A stretch of DNA of 16,790 nucleotides from Candidatus Opimibacter skivensis. Lineage in GTDB: Bacteria > Bacteroidota > Bacteroidia > Chitinophagales > Saprospiraceae. The stretch is taken from positions 1 to 16,790 of the forward strand of contig JADKHH010000021.1 of NCBI GenBank assembly GCA_016721905.1. The letters run 5' to 3'. The translations under genes were made by a program, and so were the position numbers. Shown in pieces: positions 8,223 through 16,091 of the stretch (position 1 is the first letter of the stretch; each line of letters begins with the position of its first letter). The notes beneath the pieces are model-generated. The model was given only the letters and a program-made list of their open reading frames with translations. It had not been told where the DNA came from and searched no databases.

Positions 8223-8674
8223 ATGGTTCGTATTGTTTTGCTTTTCTTTTTATATCCATGCTTGTCCATCAGGATGCATTGCGTGCTCAATCCGGCACAA
8301 CGGAAAATTTGTGGAAAACACTAACGAAGATTACCTATAAGAAAGAGTACGATGAATTTCTGGGTTTTAAAATTGACAGGCCGGTGTTTAGTGAAGAAAT
8401 CAAAGCACTCGACGGAAAGGAAGTAACCGTTAAAGGATTTATTATTCCGGTAGAAGGATACAAAGGTCATAAAGAGTTTATTTTCTCTGCCTTCCCCTAT
8501 AGTATGTGTTTTTTTTGCGGTGGGGCAGGGCCTGAATCCGTCATGGAAGTACAAGCAGTTGAGGCTATCAATTATGTAGCTGAATCCATTGTACTCAAAG
8601 GAAAACTTCACCTCAACAGTGAGGATGTCAACAAGCTGATGTTTTCACTATCAGAAGCAAGACTGGTCAAATAG
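8223..8674 (+). CDS. Small secreted conserved protein, DUF3299-like (one frame break in the signal peptide)
   Basis: About 150 residues. The start at 8223 gives MVR, then, after restoring one missing G near 8230, YCFAFLFISMLVHQDALRAQ, a good signal peptide ending at a Gln as in many Bacteroidota exports. A start at 8258 would lack this signal. The mature part has KALDGKEVTVKGFIIPVEG, typical of DUF3299-like proteins, then FSAFPYSMCFFCGGAGPES with a CxxC pair, and ends with ESIVLKGKLHLNSEDVNKLMFSLSEARLV. Probably a small beta-rich periplasmic protein; a metal or redox role for CFFC is only a guess. Its stop is 11 bp from the stop of the convergent sugar dehydrogenase gene, with no room for a terminator. 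Confidence 0.72.
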
Positions 8675-8685
8675 AAAACGGACTG

Positions 8686-10386
8686 TTACCAGACTATTTT
8701 TTCTGACCATTTACCCATTTCTCCCCTGATTTCCACGAAATAACTTCCGGGTATGACAGGTGTAGAGAGCTCCATGAATGGATCATTTGAAATGGTTTTC
8801 TTCAGTACTTCTTTCCCCTGGAGGTCATACATGACCATCTCTCCATTTCTCCATGGATCAGGAAAATTGATGCGCCAGATACTCGTAATGGGATCAAAGA
8901 CCAAAGAAGGTTTTAGCTGGATATCAGCTCGTGTCCCTTACGATTGGAAGTACTCCAATGAACCATTATCAATAGAAGCAACTATCCTGTAATAAGCCGT
9001 CTGGGGTTGAAAATAAGGATCATTGTAGGAGTAGGAAATCTGGTCTTCTACAGGCTGAACCTGAGCGACAACTTCGTAATCATCAAATGAGGATTTGAAG
9101 GAACGTTGAATTTCAAATAGGGTCACACCAAATATCTGGTGGAGGGTCCATTCGATTTTATGACCTTCCGGAATGATCGAAGCGGATACATTTTCCCAAT
9201 CAATAGCCAGGAATCCTGAGCCGCTCACTGCATAGAGGGTGCCGCTAAGATTGCATGCATACAACTCACCATTATCATCTTCGCCAAACGAGACCAGGGC
9301 GCTAATTTCTCCTGTACCATCTTGCACCCATACATCGAATGTCAATGGATCGGCACCGGTCTGTTTAATGATCCAAATGAAATCACTGCCATAATCTGCA
9401 CATATATAGCAGCCTTGCAAAACAGGATATTCGGTCCCCCTGTATACAAAGCCACCTGTCAACGATTCACCATGTCCATCCGGACAAGGATTACAACTGT
9501 GCGGATATTCGAAAATAGGCCAGGTGAATACAGCATTGCCTGAACAATTATTGGGCTGATAGTCATGATTGCCTTCCTTGCAATCCCATCCAAAATTCAT
9601 ACCCCCCGGAGTCCCCGCAGGAACCATGTCAACTTCTTCCCATTCGTCCTGCCCCACATCACCAATCCATAAATCTCCGAGTGTACGATCGAAACTGATT
9701 CTCCAGGGATTGCGCATGCCATAAGCCCATATCTCATCCAGGCCGGCAACACCTACAAATGGATTGTCGGGTGGTATGCCATAATTGAGTGCACCGGTTG
9801 TAGAATTTACATCGATGCGTATGATTTTACCTCGTAAAATATTGAGATCCTGACCTGAATTTGCAGGATCGCCACCTCCGCCACCATCACCCATTCCAAA
9901 ATAAAGATATCCATCCGGGCCAAAAGCAATGTCGCCGGCTTTGTGGTTGCTTTGAACGCCGATCTGTTCGAGATAGATCAATTGTGAACTTTCAACTATG
10001 TCATTCGGATTGTTCGAATTGAGGGTAAAACGGCTGATTCGGTTGATAATGGTACCTGTGATGACATAGTTGACGTAGATGTATGGGCTATCCGGATATT
10101 GTGGATGGAAGGTCATACCTAACAGCCCCCTTTCGCCACTATTCATGACCTGTGATTGAATGTCAAGAAAATAGTCACTTAAGACTACATTGTTCTGAAT
10201 AATACGGATGGTCCCTTTTTTTTCAACAATAAAAAGACGGCCTGAACCATCGCCACAGCTGGTGATATCGACAGGTTGATCAAGGGCAGGACCGCTCAAA
10301 GAAACCGGAGTAAAACTCACGACAGGCTGAGCTAATAGGTGTGCAGTGAATAAAAGTGTGATTAAGAAAGGTAGTGTCCTCTTCAT
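8686..10386 (-). CDS. PQQ-type sugar dehydrogenase (glucose/sorbosone family) with T9SS sorting domain
   Basis: Secreted six-bladed beta-propeller oxidoreductase of the soluble glucose/sorbosone dehydrogenase family, which uses PQQ in known members. Signal peptide MKRTLPFLITLLFTAHLLAQ; then GDGSGRLFIVEKKGTI (45-60), GERGLLGMTFHP (84-94), NHKAGDIAFGPDGYLYFGMGD (His148 matches the family's catalytic His), LRGKIIRID (184-192) and YGMRNPWRISFD (222-233). A C-terminal part reads as a T9SS sorting domain (GEMVMYDLQGKEVLKK, VIPGSYFVEIRG, EKIVW). An in-frame TAA at 8938-8940 separates propeller and tail, but surrounding sequence (EYSN..., GTRADIQLKPSLVFDP) suggests two compensating indels at about 8935-8950. 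Corrected length is about 566 residues. Sugar substrate unknown. Confidence 0.9.
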
Positions 10387-10427
10387 AATGTGTGATACTT
10401 AAAATGTCAAAAAAAATAAACCAGAAA

Positions 10428-10444
10428 GGAGGAGGGAGGGTGGG
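10428..10444 (+). other. G-rich tract, possible quadruplex
   Basis: GGAGGAGGGAGGGTGGG: three GGG runs and two GG runs with one-base loops. It lies about 42 bp upstream of the sugar dehydrogenase start on the template side, so the mRNA leader, if it reaches here, is C-rich. Only the composition is observed. Confidence 0.4.
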
Positions 10445-10491
10445 ATGCGATACAGCTAAGTTAATCCAAAAATGGTGACTATTACAAGTCC

Positions 10492-10995
10492 TTAGTTTGT
10501 CAGGCGCTTTAAACCGGACCAAACCAAAAGAAACCCTGCTATAAGGATCAGGATCACTGCCCAGAAAGGCATAAAGGTGATCGAATAGATGTGGGTTTTG
10601 TCAATAATCCACATGAGCACCATCAGTACACCAATAATGGTGATCAAGCCAGACAGTTTACCGAAACCAGGGACAAGATCCAGATCAACTTGTTTGCGGA
10701 TGAGGATAAAGGTGGCCAGCATTGATACGATAGGAAGCACCTGGGTAAACAGGTTGGTATCCATGATCGATCTTCTCTCGAAAAGGAAAAGATATATGCT
10801 GAGTGTGACAGCGAAAATACCAGGTATAGCGACCAGGTATATCAGGACAGAATAGAGGTATTTCCAGGGAGAAAGGTGGCCTTCCCCTTTTGAGAAAAAC
10901 AATGCCAGCAGGGCTAAAAATGGAACCAGGAAGAAAAAACCAAGAAGCAAAGCGGGGTTGTTGCCTGACCATTCGAAAAACTCACCTAATGTCAT
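10492..10995 (-). CDS. Five-TM integral membrane protein, unknown function
   Basis: Intact 167-residue protein with about five hydrophobic segments: residues ~15-37, 48-72, 83-99, 115-131 and 141-161. Short charged loops lie between them (KGEGHLSPWKY, FERRSIMDTN, RKQVDLDLVPGFGK). No catalytic motif is seen and I do not recognise the family. Located 105 bp upstream of the sugar dehydrogenase gene in the same direction and divergent from hppA; the nested inverted-repeat element lies just upstream of it. Confidence 0.8.
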   Translation of the reverse strand: MTLGEFFEWSGNNPALLLGFFFLVPFLALLALFFSKGEGHLSPWKYLYSVLIYLVAIPGIFAVTLSIYLFLFERRSIMDTNLFTQVLPIVSMLATFILIRKQVDLDLVPGFGKLSGLITIIGVLMVLMWIIDKTHIYSITFMPFWAVILILIAGFLLVWSGLKRLTN

Positions 10996-11046
10996 ATGGA
11001 TAAGGAATTCATGGCAAGGTAAATAAATCTGTAGATGAGGCGATTA

Positions 11047-11231
11047 CGGTAATGGTTGGAGCAAACCCAAATGCCGTTGGATGGAGTTTTCTCCGCCAAC
11101 CACCGGAAGCAAGACGTGACGGCCAGACCTGGGGGTAGCTGGCGGAGAAAACTCCATCCAGCGGCGAGGACGGTTCTGCTATGGCAGGAGCACCGCAATG
11201 GGAGCCGAACTGTTTGCTCCAACCATAACCG
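11047..11231. repeat. Nested inverted-repeat element upstream of hppA
   Basis: The outer arms 11047-11066 and 11212-11231 are reverse complements over 20 bp with one mismatch (core GGTTGGAGCAAAC). The inner arms 11073-11098 and 11140-11165 match over 26 bp with one mismatch, and each contains a small local palindrome (GGAG-TTTT-CTCC). A 41-bp spacer lies between the inner arms; a 46-bp stretch with a CTGC/GCAG hairpin (11176-11187) lies between the right inner and outer arms. It occupies most of the gene-free stretch 10996-11312, between the divergent five-TM gene and hppA. Cruciform, structured RNA, bidirectional block or MITE are all possible; no target duplication was seen. Confidence 0.8.
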
Positions 11232-11241
11232 AAAGGCTCTT

Positions 11242-11269
11242 TTTGAATAGCCTTCTTTGATTATCTTTG
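11242..11269 (+). promoter_or_regulatory. Bacteroidota-type promoter of hppA
   Basis: The -7 element TATCTTTG (11262-11269) matches TAnnTTTG exactly. A TTTG lies at 11242-11245, 16 bp upstream, slightly shorter than the usual -33 spacing. Transcription would start near 11276, giving a leader of about 37 nt before the hppA ATG. The motif begins 11 bp after the nested inverted repeat, so that element should not be in the hppA mRNA. Confidence 0.65.
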
Positions 11270-11312
11270 CGCCCCTTTAGAAGACAATTTACTGAAGAAC
11301 GAACTATAGATT

Positions 11313-13700
11313 ATGGATAAGTTAATTTACCTGGTCCCGGCCATGGGAGCGATAGGATTGATCTACACCTGGATCAAGTTTATATGGGTTGGCAAGCAAG
11401 ATCCCGGAAACGAGCGGATGCAGCAGATCAGCACTTATATTGCTGAAGGAGCAATGGCCTTTTTGAGGGCAGAGTGGAAAGTATTAGGCTATTTCGTAGT
11501 CCTGGTAGGTATGTTGCTGGCCGTGATGGCTTCAGCTAACCCCCACGGACACTGGAGCATAGCCATAGCCTTTGTGGTGGGAGCTGTATTTAGTGCCACA
11601 GCCGGATATATCGGTATGAAGGTGGCTACGAAGGCCAATGTCCGGACAGCACAGGCTGCGCGTACAAGCCTGAGCAAAGCTCTAAACGTTTCATTTACAG
11701 GTGGTTCTGTAATGGGTATGGGTGTTGCTGGCCTTGCTGTGCTTGGTCTGGGCGGTTTATTTATTATTCTCAGGCATTTGTTTGCAGCCGATGCTGCTGT
11801 CAACAGCTCTGAAATGTTAATGGCTGTTGAAGTCCTGACAGGATTTTCCCTTGGTGCAGAGAGTATAGCTCTTTTTGCCCGTGTGGGGGGTGGTATTTAT
11901 ACCAAAGCGGCTGATGTCGGTGCAGACCTTGTAGGTAAAGTTGAAGCCGGTATCCCGGAAGATGATCCACGTAATCCTGCTACGATCGCAGATAATGTTG
12001 GTGATAATGTTGGTGACGTTGCTGGTATGGGAGCCGACTTGTTTGGTTCTTATGTTGCCACCGTACTCGCTACGATTGTTTTAGGACAGCAAACCATAGT
12101 GATGGGTGATGATGGATTAGGTGGTTTATCTCCTATTCTATTACCGATGCTGATAGCAGGTGTTGGTATCCTTTTCTCCATTATTGCAACCTTTTTTGTT
12201 CGTATCACAGACACCGTCGGGATGAATACCAGCCATGTGCAAAGGGCGCTCAATATGGGTAACTGGGGATCCATTATACTCACAGGTATAGCTTCCGTTG
12301 CACTCGTGTATTATGTCCTTCCGGAGACTATGCAACTGAGAGGACATGAATTTACCAAATGGGGTGTGCTTGGTGCGATTGTGGTAGGACTTGTCGTTGG
12401 TACACTCATCAGCATCATTACTGAATATTATACGGCCATGAATAAGAGGCCGGTCAATTCTATTATACAACAATCCTCTACAGGACATGCCACCAATATC
12501 ATCGGCGGCCTTGCTGTTGGTATGGAAAGTACATTCCTTCCGATCCTTGTTTTAGCAGGAGGGATTTGGGGTAGCTATTATTTTGCAGGATTATATGGGG
12601 TAGCTATTGCAGCTGCAGGTATGATGGCAACGACAGCTATGCAGCTTGCGATTGATGCATTCGGTCCTATTGCAGACAATGCAGGAGGTATCGCAGAGAT
12701 GAGTGAACTGCCTGCAGATGTTCGTGAAAAAACAGACATACTGGATGCAGTGGGTAATACTACTGCTGCTGCAGGAAAAGGATTTGCTATTGCATCAGCT
12801 GCGCTTACAGCACTTGCACTTTTTGCCGCATTTGTTGGCGTAGCAGGTATAGATGGAATTGATATTTATAAAGCGGATGTACTCGCCTGTTTGTTTGTCG
12901 GCGGTATGATTCCATTCCTGTTTTCATCACTCGCTATTCGTGCAGTAGGTGAAGCAGCCATGGCAATGGTAGAAGAAGTAAGACGTCAGTTCCGTACCAT
13001 TCCGGGTATCATGGAAGGTACAGGCAAACCTGAATATGATAAGTGTGTTGCGATCTCCACGCAAGCATCTATCAAGAAGATGATGCTCCCTGGAGCAATC
13101 ACCATTATTTCTCCGGTGTTGATTGGTTTCCTTGTAGGACCAGAAGCATTAGGTGGATTTCTTGCAGGTGCTACGGTCAGTGGTGTGTTGATGGGTATAT
13201 TCCAGAACAATGCTGGTGGTGCATGGGACAATGCAAAGAAGAGTTTTGAAAAGGGCGTGATGATCAATGGTGAAATGTTTTACAAAAAGAGTGAGCCACA
13301 CAAGGCATCCGTTACGGGTGATACAGTAGGTGATCCATTTAAAGACACCTCTGGTCCTTCGATGAACATCCTGATCAAATTGATGTCCATTGTATCCCTT
13401 GTCATAGCTCCCACATTGGCCCAGATCTATGGTAATCAAACAGCTGATCATAAAGTGGGTAGTGTTATCCAAATGGAAACAACAACTCCACAAGCAGCGC
13501 CATCACCTTCTACAGATAATCAATACAGTGCATTCATCGCTGCTTTGCAAGCTGATGGATTATTCACCAGCACATCCAAAAAGATATCTGTGGTCAATGA
13601 TCGTATTGTGATTGATGACAAGACGTTGGATCAGGCCGTGTCCGCAAAGTATATTCCATTGCTAGGGGGTGTGACGAATATCGAGATGGAGTTCAATTAG
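11313..13700 (+). CDS. hppA: Membrane-bound ion-translocating pyrophosphatase (K+-dependent type)
   Basis: Hydrolyses pyrophosphate and pumps Na+ and/or H+ across the inner membrane. Intact, 795 residues, many TM helices. Catalytic signatures: DVGADLVGKVE (201-211), DDPRNPATIADNVGDNVGD (217-235), and AMNKRPVNSIIQQSSTGHATN. The helix with GNTTAAAGKG (481-490) has Ala485 and Gly488, the K+-dependent type; K+-independent enzymes carry GNTTKA. Bacteroidota homologues include Na+,H+-pumping forms; the ion cannot be fixed from sequence alone. After the last TM helix (MSIVSLVIAPTLAQIYG) there is a hydrophilic tail of about 80 residues, unusual for the family as a whole: a Pro/Thr-rich linker, then a 58-residue module. 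Its own promoter (11242-11269) and terminator (13760-13792) make it a single-gene unit. Confidence 0.96.
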   Translation: MDKLIYLVPAMGAIGLIYTWIKFIWVGKQDPGNERMQQISTYIAEGAMAFLRAEWKVLGYFVVLVGMLLAVMASANPHGHWSIAIAFVVGAVFSATAGYIGMKVATKANVRTAQAARTSLSKALNVSFTGGSVMGMGVAGLAVLGLGGLFIILRHLFAADAAVNSSEMLMAVEVLTGFSLGAESIALFARVGGGIYTKAADVGADLVGKVEAGIPEDDPRNPATIADNVGDNVGDVAGMGADLFGSYVATVLATIVLGQQTIVMGDDGLGGLSPILLPMLIAGVGILFSIIATFFVRITDTVGMNTSHVQRALNMGNWGSIILTGIASVALVYYVLPETMQLRGHEFTKWGVLGAIVVGLVVGTLISIITEYYTAMNKRPVNSIIQQSSTGHATNIIGGLAVGMESTFLPILVLAGGIWGSYYFAGLYGVAIAAAGMMATTAMQLAIDAFGPIADNAGGIAEMSELPADVREKTDILDAVGNTTAAAGKGFAIASAALTALALFAAFVGVAGIDGIDIYKADVLACLFVGGMIPFLFSSLAIRAVGEAAMAMVEEVRRQFRTIPGIMEGTGKPEYDKCVAISTQASIKKMMLPGAITIISPVLIGFLVGPEALGGFLAGATVSGVLMGIFQNNAGGAWDNAKKSFEKGVMINGEMFYKKSEPHKASVTGDTVGDPFKDTSGPSMNILIKLMSIVSLVIAPTLAQIYGNQTADHKVGSVIQMETTTPQAAPSPSTDNQYSAFIAALQADGLFTSTSKKISVVNDRIVIDDKTLDQAVSAKYIPLLGGVTNIEMEFN

Positions 13701-13710
13701 GTTAGCAACT

Positions 13711-13731
13711 AGAAGTTAGAAGTTAGCAGTT
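13711..13731. repeat. Heptamer AGAAGTT tandem repeat
   Basis: AGAAGTT, AGAAGTT, AGCAGTT head-to-tail, 10 bp after the hppA stop codon. A GTTAGCA segment flanks it on both sides (13701-13707 and 13722-13728). Confidence 0.6.
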
Positions 13732-13759
13732 GTGGGTAGTTGAAAGTAAATAATAACAA

Positions 13760-13792
13760 AGAGAGGTGCACACTGTGTGCCTCTCTTTTTTT
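13760..13792 (+). terminator. Rho-independent terminator of hppA
   Basis: Stem AGAGAGG/CCTCTCT with further pairing in the TGCACAC...GTGTG interior, then a run of seven T. It is placed 60 bp after the hppA stop. The T-run touches the stop codon of the convergent serine hydrolase gene (13791-13793), so the hairpin may also serve that gene, although the minus-side T-run is weak. Confidence 0.88.
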
Positions 13793-14961
13793 ATTTAATG
13801 GTTTCCAGGATATGGTCGATGGCGGATTGGGTGGAAACGAACTGATCAATTTTACCATAGTTGCTATTGACAGCATAGACGATAGTGGTGCTGTCGTCCG
13901 GGAAATAGATCATGTTGGCATAGTAACCAATCGCATCCCCGCTATGCATATAGGCGGTCCCTTGTGGGGTTTCGATCCTGAATATTCCCAGGCCAGTTGA
14001 ATTGGATAAAATTCGGTGTCAGGTTCCTTTGGTGAAATCCACGTCAACATTTCATCCAGCGAAGTTGAATTCAAAATTTGGCCTTCCATCAGGCGCTGGA
14101 AAAAGACACTCATATCATACGGATTGGAAATCAATCCACCATCGGCTGTATAATAATCCCAGCCGCTGAAATACGTGCTCTCCAAAACCTGTAGATTACT
14201 GTAGAGATCAATATATCCCCGCACAATTCCATCAGGGACCGGATCCTCTGCGGCAAAACGCGTCATGGTTAGTCCAAGTGGGATGAAGAGTTTTTCTTCG
14301 AAAACCTTATAGAAAGGTTTTCCTTCAATAGCTTCAATGAGCATACCCAATAAAATATAATTTGTATTGGAATATGCGACATCTTCACCTGGTTCAAAAT
14401 ATGCGGATTTGTTGCAGGCATACTTTAATAGATCTTCCGCTTTCCATTCACGTATAAGATCATTTGTCGATGCAGTTTGGAAGACCAGGTTCTGAATATA
14501 GTTGTAGATACCACTGGAATGCTGCAGCAATTGACGGATGGTTGCCTTGTCTGCATTTTCAATTTTATCGATGACATCACCGGATACATACGCGGATATT
14601 TTATCATCGATATCCAGCTTTCCTTCTTCCTGAAGTTTCAGAACGGTGACTGCAGTAAACATTTTAACAGTTGAACCAACCCGCGTGATGTTGCAGGGCT
14701 TCATTGGAACTTCATTGTGAAGATCGGCTGCACCGCTTGCTCCTATCCCATACCGGACGATGGTTTGTAGACTGACATCATTATCCCTGTTACGCCTTCG
14801 GAGACGATTTCATTTAATAAACCCTGATACCTGGTGATCAGGATTGAGCTGCTATCCTGAAAATTGAAGTTACACGAATAGAATTCCGGCTCAATTGTTT
14901 CCCCTTTCCTACATCCGTTTATTAAAAAAAGAACCGCGATAATGGCACATAGTTTATTCAT
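13791..14961 (-). CDS. Class-C-type serine hydrolase (beta-lactamase family) lipoprotein (two frame breaks)
   Basis: Secreted serine hydrolase of the beta-lactamase/penicillin-binding superfamily, probably a peptidase or esterase rather than a true beta-lactamase. The N-terminus MNKLCAIIAVLFLINGC carries a lipobox (LINGC), so it is membrane-anchored. Catalytic SxxK is in RVGSTVKMFTAV, the YxN motif is YSN in DVAYSNTNYILLG, and the HxG-type motif is YMHSGDAIGYYAN. One A is lost near 14742 (SSGM, then IGASGAADL), and one base is off near 13990, after which the C-terminus reads IETPQGTAYMHSGD and ends AIDHILETIK. Merged length is about 390 residues. Its start codon overlaps the end of the upstream barrel-like gene by 8 bp. 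Confidence 0.88.
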
Positions 14962-15519
14962 GGCTGCGGGTCTGTCTATTGATAAATAATTTTACTCCAA
15001 GATGCAGATTGATATGCGTCAATACCGGAATGAAATCAGGCGAATAGGGATATTCTGCCCAGGCCTGGTAGCGTAAAAATATTTTCGGACTATTTGTTTC
15101 AACAGCCTTCAGGTAATACCCGACATCGAAAGACAGAGAAGGAAACAGTCTTGCGTTTCCTTTATCTGTTTTTTTAACATACTGTCCATCGGTGAACGTA
15201 AATTCCTCTGTTGTCGCAAAGGTGTGCATATACCCCAAACCGAATAGCCCTGTAAAAGAAAGACCGTTAGTCATACGGCATTCATATCCCAATGCAGAAC
15301 TCAAGCCAATACCCTATGCGAGATAATTGTGATAGAATAGCTAACATCAGCGGTTTGGAAAAGCCGTGAATGTTCATTTTGCGAATAATCAAATTCAGTC
15401 CAGCCTGTATTCCCGGATGAACAGGTGTGGTAATGAATCTTGTAAAAGGGAATCGCTGTGGCTTCATTGAACAGCGAAATAGTTATCGGGATTTTTTTGA
15501 CTGGCTTATGACCAGGCAT
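14954..15519 (-). CDS. Outer-membrane beta-barrel-like protein (several frame breaks; start uncertain)
   Basis: Reading across frames gives a protein rich in alternating aromatic strands: HKPVKKIPITISLF, PFTRFITTPVHPGIQAG, TEFDYSQ, YHNYLA, LSSALGYECR, GLSFTGLFGLGYMHTFA, LSFDVGYYLKAV, KIFLRYQAWAEYPYSP, and finally INLHLGVKLFI. This is typical of small Bacteroidota outer-membrane barrels of unknown ligand. Breaks lie at roughly 15400-15440 and 15310-15350. The ATG at 15519 is not preceded by a signal peptide; the frame stays open upstream to about 15600 with protein-like sequence (NPWTLSFNAMPG), so the true start is probably upstream and hidden by another indel. Its stop overlaps the start of the serine hydrolase gene (ATGAATAA), which suggests coupling. 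Confidence 0.65.
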
Positions 15520-15684
15520 GGCATTAAAGGATAAGGTCCAAGGATTATGGTCCTTTTTTTCAATATTTTGGAAAAGCTGGATATATGTGTAATCCCTTTT
15601 TTATCAAAAGATTATACCGCTAATTGAAATCATATTAAAATTTTTTCAGCCATAATCTCCAATATTTGAACCTTTTACCCGTTT

Positions 15685-15689
15685 TGGAG
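15685..15689 (+). promoter_or_regulatory. GGAGG ribosome-binding-like site before the RlpA-like gene
   Basis: GGAGG lies 14 bp before the ATG at 15704. Clear Shine-Dalgarno sites are rare in Bacteroidota, so this may be chance. Further upstream AATATTTG (around 15660) is one base off the -7 consensus. Confidence 0.3.
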
Positions 15690-15703
15690 GTTTTAAGACC
15701 CAT

Positions 15704-16091
15704 ATGAACAAACCCATGATCATATTCAGCAGGAGTTCTATGCCTGTTCTTCATTTTCTGCCTTCAGTCAGGAAACTGGTATTGCCAGTTATTACCACAA
15801 TGGACTGACCGGATATAAGATGTCGAACGGAGGGCAGTATGATCGGAAGGCTACCTGCGCGCATCCTACAGCCCCACTGGGCATCATGAAGATCGCCCGC
15901 AAGACAATCCAAATTTTTCCGTCATCGTCACTGTCACTGACAGAGGTCCTTATGTAAAAGGAAGAATCATTGATTTGTCCAGGAGAGCCGCAAGAGAGCT
16001 TGGCATCCTCGACACCGGAATTTCTGAAGTTGTCGTCGCCCTCATCAAGAAGCCGAATAGCGACTGCATTCCACTTGTTACCCTTAATTAA
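15704..16091 (+). CDS. RlpA-like septal ring lytic transglycosylase-type protein (three frame breaks)
   Basis: Short secreted RlpA family protein (double-psi beta-barrel), related to enzymes that cut naked peptidoglycan glycan strands. No frame is open throughout, but joined frames give about 130 residues. A signal peptide (MNKPMIIFS then GVLCLFFIFCLQ) is followed by QETGIASYYHNGLTGYKMSN, TCAHPTAPLGIMKIARKDNP, SVIVTVTDRGPYVKGRIIDL, SRRAARELGI and VVVALIKK. ASYY, AHPTAPLG and VTDRGPYVxGRxIDLS are the family signature, including the catalytic-type Asp and His. Breaks lie near 15735, 15770 and 15902 (the last a lost G). No SPOR domain is present. Its stop codon shares bases with that of the convergent E2 gene. 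Confidence 0.85.

Noticed and set aside
10992..11250. Two opposed open frames both starting MEQT
   Set aside because: They arise from the inverted repeat itself, which gives similar starts on both strands; composition is not protein-like.
15537..15556. Terminator-like AAGGA/TCCTT stem followed by T-run on the plus strand
   Set aside because: No plus-strand gene lies upstream, and the bases are probably the mis-framed 5' coding part of the leftward barrel gene.
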